A stretch of 21,320 nt of DNA, from assembly GCF_001949125.1 (NCBI RefSeq), contig NZ_MSTI01000182.1:1-21320 (forward strand). The letters run 5' to 3'. This document shows, piece after piece, positions 14,846-21,320 of this stretch (positions are counted from its first letter, which is position 1; each line of letters opens with the position of its first letter). Position numbers and translations under genes: made by a program. A model generated the notes under the pieces. That model was given only the letters and a program-made list of their open reading frames with translations. It made no database searches and was not told the DNA's origin. The DNA is from Deinococcus marmoris. Its GTDB lineage: Bacteria > Deinococcota > Deinococci > Deinococcales > Deinococcaceae.

Positions 14846-15593
<748 letters not shown>

Positions 15594-15597
<4 letters not shown>

Positions 15598-15884
15598 GCC
15601 TCACCCCCGGCCAGCTCGGTTTCCACGGCAGTCGTTTCGGTGCCGCGTGGGCGCTCGATCAGACGCGTGACCTTCCAGGTCTTGGTCTTGCTGATGGGGC
15701 GGACCGCGATGATCTCGACGCGGTCACCCAGCTTGTATTCGTTGGTCTCGTCGTGCGCGGCGTACTTGTTGCTGCGCGTGACGACCTTGCCGTACAGCGG
15801 GTGGGCGAAGCGGCGCTCCACCTTCACGCTGACGGTTTTGTCGGCACGGTCACTGACGACGACGCCGGTAAAGGTCTTCTTCAT
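15594..15884 (-). CDS. rpsQ: 30S ribosomal protein S17
   Basis: This 96-residue protein begins [20 protein letters not shown] and contains [19 protein letters not shown] and [20 protein letters not shown], as in S17. It is a primary 16S rRNA binder in the 30S body. The C-terminal tail ([19 protein letters not shown]) is somewhat longer and more acidic than in E. coli. It starts with an ATGA overlap with rpmC and ends with one into rplN. Confidence 0.97.
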
Positions 15885-16085
15885 GCCTGCTCTCCCTGCC
15901 CACTGTGGACAGCCTGGGCCTGCTCATGCCGGATGGTATTGAGCTGGGCCACTTCGCGGCGAAGCTGCGTGACGCGGTGGGGCTTTTCCAGATTGCCCAT
16001 CGCGGCCTGAAAGCGCAGCTCCATCAGTTCTTTCTTGCGGCTCTCGATCTCGGAGGCGAACTTGTCGGCCCCCAGTTCGCGCATC

Positions 16086-16099
<14 letters not shown>
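15881..16099 (-). CDS. rpmC: 50S ribosomal protein L29
   Basis: This 72-residue helical protein begins [20 protein letters not shown] and contains [22 protein letters not shown], the L29 signature. It lies at the tunnel exit close to L23, where chaperones and targeting factors dock. The start ATG lies inside the end of rplP (14-base overlap), and its stop overlaps rpsQ (ATGA). The short tail HSGQGEQA is variable. Confidence 0.97.
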
Positions 16100-16510
<411 letters not shown>

Positions 16511-16511
<1 letters not shown>

Positions 16512-17260
16512 CATTCACCTCCGGGGCGGCGGCGTCCTGCGGCAGGACGGCGGCGGTTGGGACGGTCTCCGTCTTCACGGCGGGGACGGTCGTCGCGGCC
16601 CTTGGGACGGGCCAGGGTCTCGGTGCGGCCACCGATCACTTCGCCGTTGAAGACCAGCACCTTGATGCCCAGGATGCCGTAGCTGGTGCGGGCCAGCGCG
16701 GTGCCGTAGTCGATATCGGCGCGCAGGGTGTGCAGCGGCACGCGGCCTTCCAGAACCTTCTCGGTGCGGGCCTGCTCGGCCCCACCCAGACGGCCCGAAA
16801 GCACAATCTTGACGCCGCGTGCGCCGGATTCCATCACGCGCTGCGCAGCCTGCTTCATGGCGCGGCGGAACGCGAAGCGGCGCTCGATCTGCTCGGCGAT
16901 CCGCAACGCCACCAGGGGCGCGCTGATGTTAGGGTTGGGGATCTCGGCGACGTTCACGGCCACCGTACCCGCCGAGACCAGACGCTCGATGTCGCCGCGC
17001 AGGCCCTTGATGCTGTCCCCGCCCTTGCCGATCACGATGCCGGGTTTGGCGGCGGAGATGATCACGTTGACCTGCTGGCCAGCGCGCTCGATCTCCACGC
17101 GGGCGATGCCAGCGGCAGACAGCTTCTTGTCGATCAGGTTGCGGATCTTCTCGTCTTCACGCAGAAGCCCGGCGTACTGCTTCTTGCCCGCGTACCAGCG
17201 GCTGTTCCAGCCACGGGTAATACCGAGGCGGAAGCCGTTCGGGTTGATTTTATTGCCCAT
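16511..17260 (-). CDS. rpsC: 30S ribosomal protein S3
   Basis: This 249-residue protein begins [20 protein letters not shown] and contains the KH-domain GXXG in [16 protein letters not shown], then the C-terminal domain with [21 protein letters not shown]3 forms part of the mRNA entry channel. The tail ([20 protein letters not shown] and beyond) is an Arg-rich, likely disordered extension. The ATG lies one base after the rplV stop; the longer open frame to 17371 is a shadow of rplV. Confidence 0.97.
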
Positions 17261-17261
17261 A

Positions 17262-17722
<461 letters not shown>

Positions 17723-17726
<4 letters not shown>

Positions 17727-18010
17727 TTCTTCTTGCTCCCCTTGCTGCTCTTCTCGGAGCCGTGACCACGGTAGCTGCGGGTGGGCGAGAACTCACCGAG
17801 CTTGTGGCCGATCATCTGCTCGTTCACGAAGACCGGGATGTGCTGCTTGCCGTTATGCACGGCGATGGTGTGGCCGATCATCTCGGGAACCACGGTGGAG
17901 CGGCGCGACCAGGTCTTGATCACACGCTTGTCTTTCTTCTCGTTCTGGACATCCACCTTTTTCAGCAGGTGATCGTCCACGAACGGGCCTTTCTTGAGGC
18001 TACGGGGCAT
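17723..18010 (-). CDS. rpsS: 30S ribosomal protein S19
   Basis: This 95-residue protein begins [20 protein letters not shown] and contains [20 protein letters not shown] and [19 protein letters not shown], all typical of S19. It lies in the 30S head with S13. AAGGAGG precedes the ATG at good spacing, and the gap after rplB is 14 bases. The lysine-rich end (SKGSKKK) is usual for the family. Confidence 0.98.
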
Positions 18011-18024
18011 AGAGTTCGCCCTCC

Positions 18025-18858
<834 letters not shown>

Positions 18859-18871
18859 GTTCAATCTCTCC

Positions 18872-19159
18872 TTAGGCCTGGCCTTCGAGTTGCTCGATGC
18901 GCTGACCCTCGGCGAGACGGACAACCGCCTTCTTGCGGTCGTTGCGGGTTCCCATGAACTTGCCCACGCGCTTTTGCTTGCCGCGCACGTTCATGGTGCT
19001 GATGCCCACCACGGACACGTCGAAGGCGCGCTGGATGGCGCTCTTGATCTCGGTCTTGGTGGCCTTGGGGCTGACCCAGAACGAGTAGACGCCGCGCTCC
19101 ATACCCGCGTAAGCCTTCTCGCTGACCACCGGCTGGTGGATGATGTCGTAGTAGCTCAT
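18872..19159 (-). CDS. rplW: 50S ribosomal protein L23
   Basis: This 95-residue protein begins [20 protein letters not shown] and contains [20 protein letters not shown] and [20 protein letters not shown], as in L23. It surrounds the tunnel exit and is the main docking point for trigger factor and SRP. The start overlaps the rplD stop (ATGA). The length is normal. Confidence 0.97.
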   Translation of the reverse strand: MSYYDIIHQPVVSEKAYAGMERGVYSFWVSPKATKTEIKSAIQRAFDVSVVGISTMNVRGKQKRVGKFMGTRNDRKKAVVRLAEGQRIEQLEGQA

Positions 19160-19776
19160 GCAGCACCCTCTTCTTCAGTCTGCTCGTCGTGCGCAGGCTC
19201 CAGAGCCACCGCGTCGATCACCAGACGGTCATGGCGCAGGATGTCGTAGGCGTTGAGGCCCGCGACGGCCAGCACCGTGACCCAGGGAACGTTGCGCGCG
19301 GCCTGACGGACCACTGCGTCGTCGGTCACCAGCAGCACGCTCTCGCTGCCGTTCATGCCGTTGTCGGCAGCCCAGGCGATGAAGCCCTTGGTCTTGCCGT
19401 CCAGGCCAAAGCCGTCCACGGCAGTCAGCATGTTTTCCTGCTGACGGTCCGAGAGGGCCATGGCCAGGCCGAGCTGACGCACCTTGCGGGGCAGGGTGTA
19501 GCCGTAGTTGCGGGGCTTGGGGCCAAAGGCCACGCCGCCGCCCACGAAGGTGGGAACCGTGCGGTTACCGTGACGGGCGTTACCGGTGCCTTTCTGGCCG
19601 TACATCTTCTTGCCGGTTGCACTGACCTGCGCGCGGGTCTTGGTGCTGGCCGTGCCACGGCGGCGGCTGGCGAGCTGCCAGGTGACCACTTCGTGCAGGA
19701 TGTGCTTGTTGGCTTCGGGCAGGTCCAGGCTGATCTGACGCCCACCGTTCTGTCCGATGACGTTAATCTGCGCCAT
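19156..19776 (-). CDS. rplD: 50S ribosomal protein L4
   Basis: This 206-residue protein starts [20 protein letters not shown] at ATG 19776; the 80 codons upstream in frame are a shadow of rplC. The tunnel loop is recognisable in [34 protein letters not shown] (about 37-70). L4 lines the exit tunnel with L22, and in E. coli it also represses the S10 operon through the S10 leader; no such leader is visible here because tuf runs directly into rpsJ. The acidic tail ([11 protein letters not shown]) is lineage-specific. Confidence 0.97.
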   Translation of the reverse strand: MAQINVIGQNGGRQISLDLPEANKHILHEVVTWQLASRRRGTASTKTRAQVSATGKKMYGQKGTGNARHGNRTVPTFVGGGVAFGPKPRNYGYTLPRKVRQLGLAMALSDRQQENMLTAVDGFGLDGKTKGFIAWAADNGMNGSESVLLVTDDAVVRQAARNVPWVTVLAVAGLNAYDILRHDRLVIDAVALEPAHDEQTEEEGAA

Positions 19777-19778
19777 GT

Positions 19779-20736
<958 letters not shown>

Positions 20737-20739
20737 CTA

Positions 20740-21320
<581 letters not shown>

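Overview
The window looks like chromosomal DNA of a Deinococcus-type bacterium. The evidence is high GC (about 65% over most genes), a tuf-rpsJ-...-adk ribosomal order, a short zinc-binding S14, and protein sequences that read as Deinococcus. The species call is inference, since no database search was possible. Apart from the transposase at the left edge, every gene runs on the minus strand, so transcription goes from right to left.

Right part (about 8.6-21.3 kb): the S10-spc ribosomal protein cluster, in transcription order tuf (3' part), rpsJ, rplC, rplD, rplW, rplB, rpsS, rplV, rpsC, rplP, rpmC, rpsQ, rplN, rplX, rplE, rpsN, then a 530-base gap, then rpsH, rplF, rplR, rpsE, rpmD, rplO, secY, adk. 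Most junctions are ATGA, GTGA, TAATG or TGATG overlaps, or gaps of 1-20 bases, as expected for translationally coupled genes. The exceptions are informative. Tandem hairpins fill the rplX-rplE gap. The rpsN-rpsH gap holds, in order of transcription, a strong intrinsic terminator, a 145-base multi-hairpin repeat element and a candidate promoter, so the spc part is probably split into two transcription units. A four-copy 13-14-base tandem repeat sits between rpsH and rplF. A hairpin terminator follows adk. The usual alpha-operon genes (infA, rpmJ, rpsM, rpsK, rpsD, rpoA, rplQ) do not follow adk here.

Left part (0.3-8.5 kb): a second transcription unit with its own good promoter (8532-8560). It encodes a SWIM zinc-finger protein, a DUF5691 protein, a two-TM YcxB-like membrane protein, a MoxR-type AAA+ ATPase, a SUKH (SMI1/KNR4) protein, a DUF5682 protein and a HEAT-like protein. 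The SWIM/DUF5691/MoxR/DUF5682 set is a recurrent but functionally unassigned module that normally includes a VWA-domain protein. No VWA gene is in the window. In this copy two immunity-like genes (SUKH and HEAT-like) are woven tightly around DUF5682, and a 134-base MITE-like element with a TCA target duplication separates DUF5691 from the membrane protein. The cluster ends against the 3' end of an IS5-family insertion sequence at the left edge.

The part most worth following up is this MoxR-centred cluster with its SUKH and HEAT-like partners, followed by the non-coding structures inside the ribosomal cluster.
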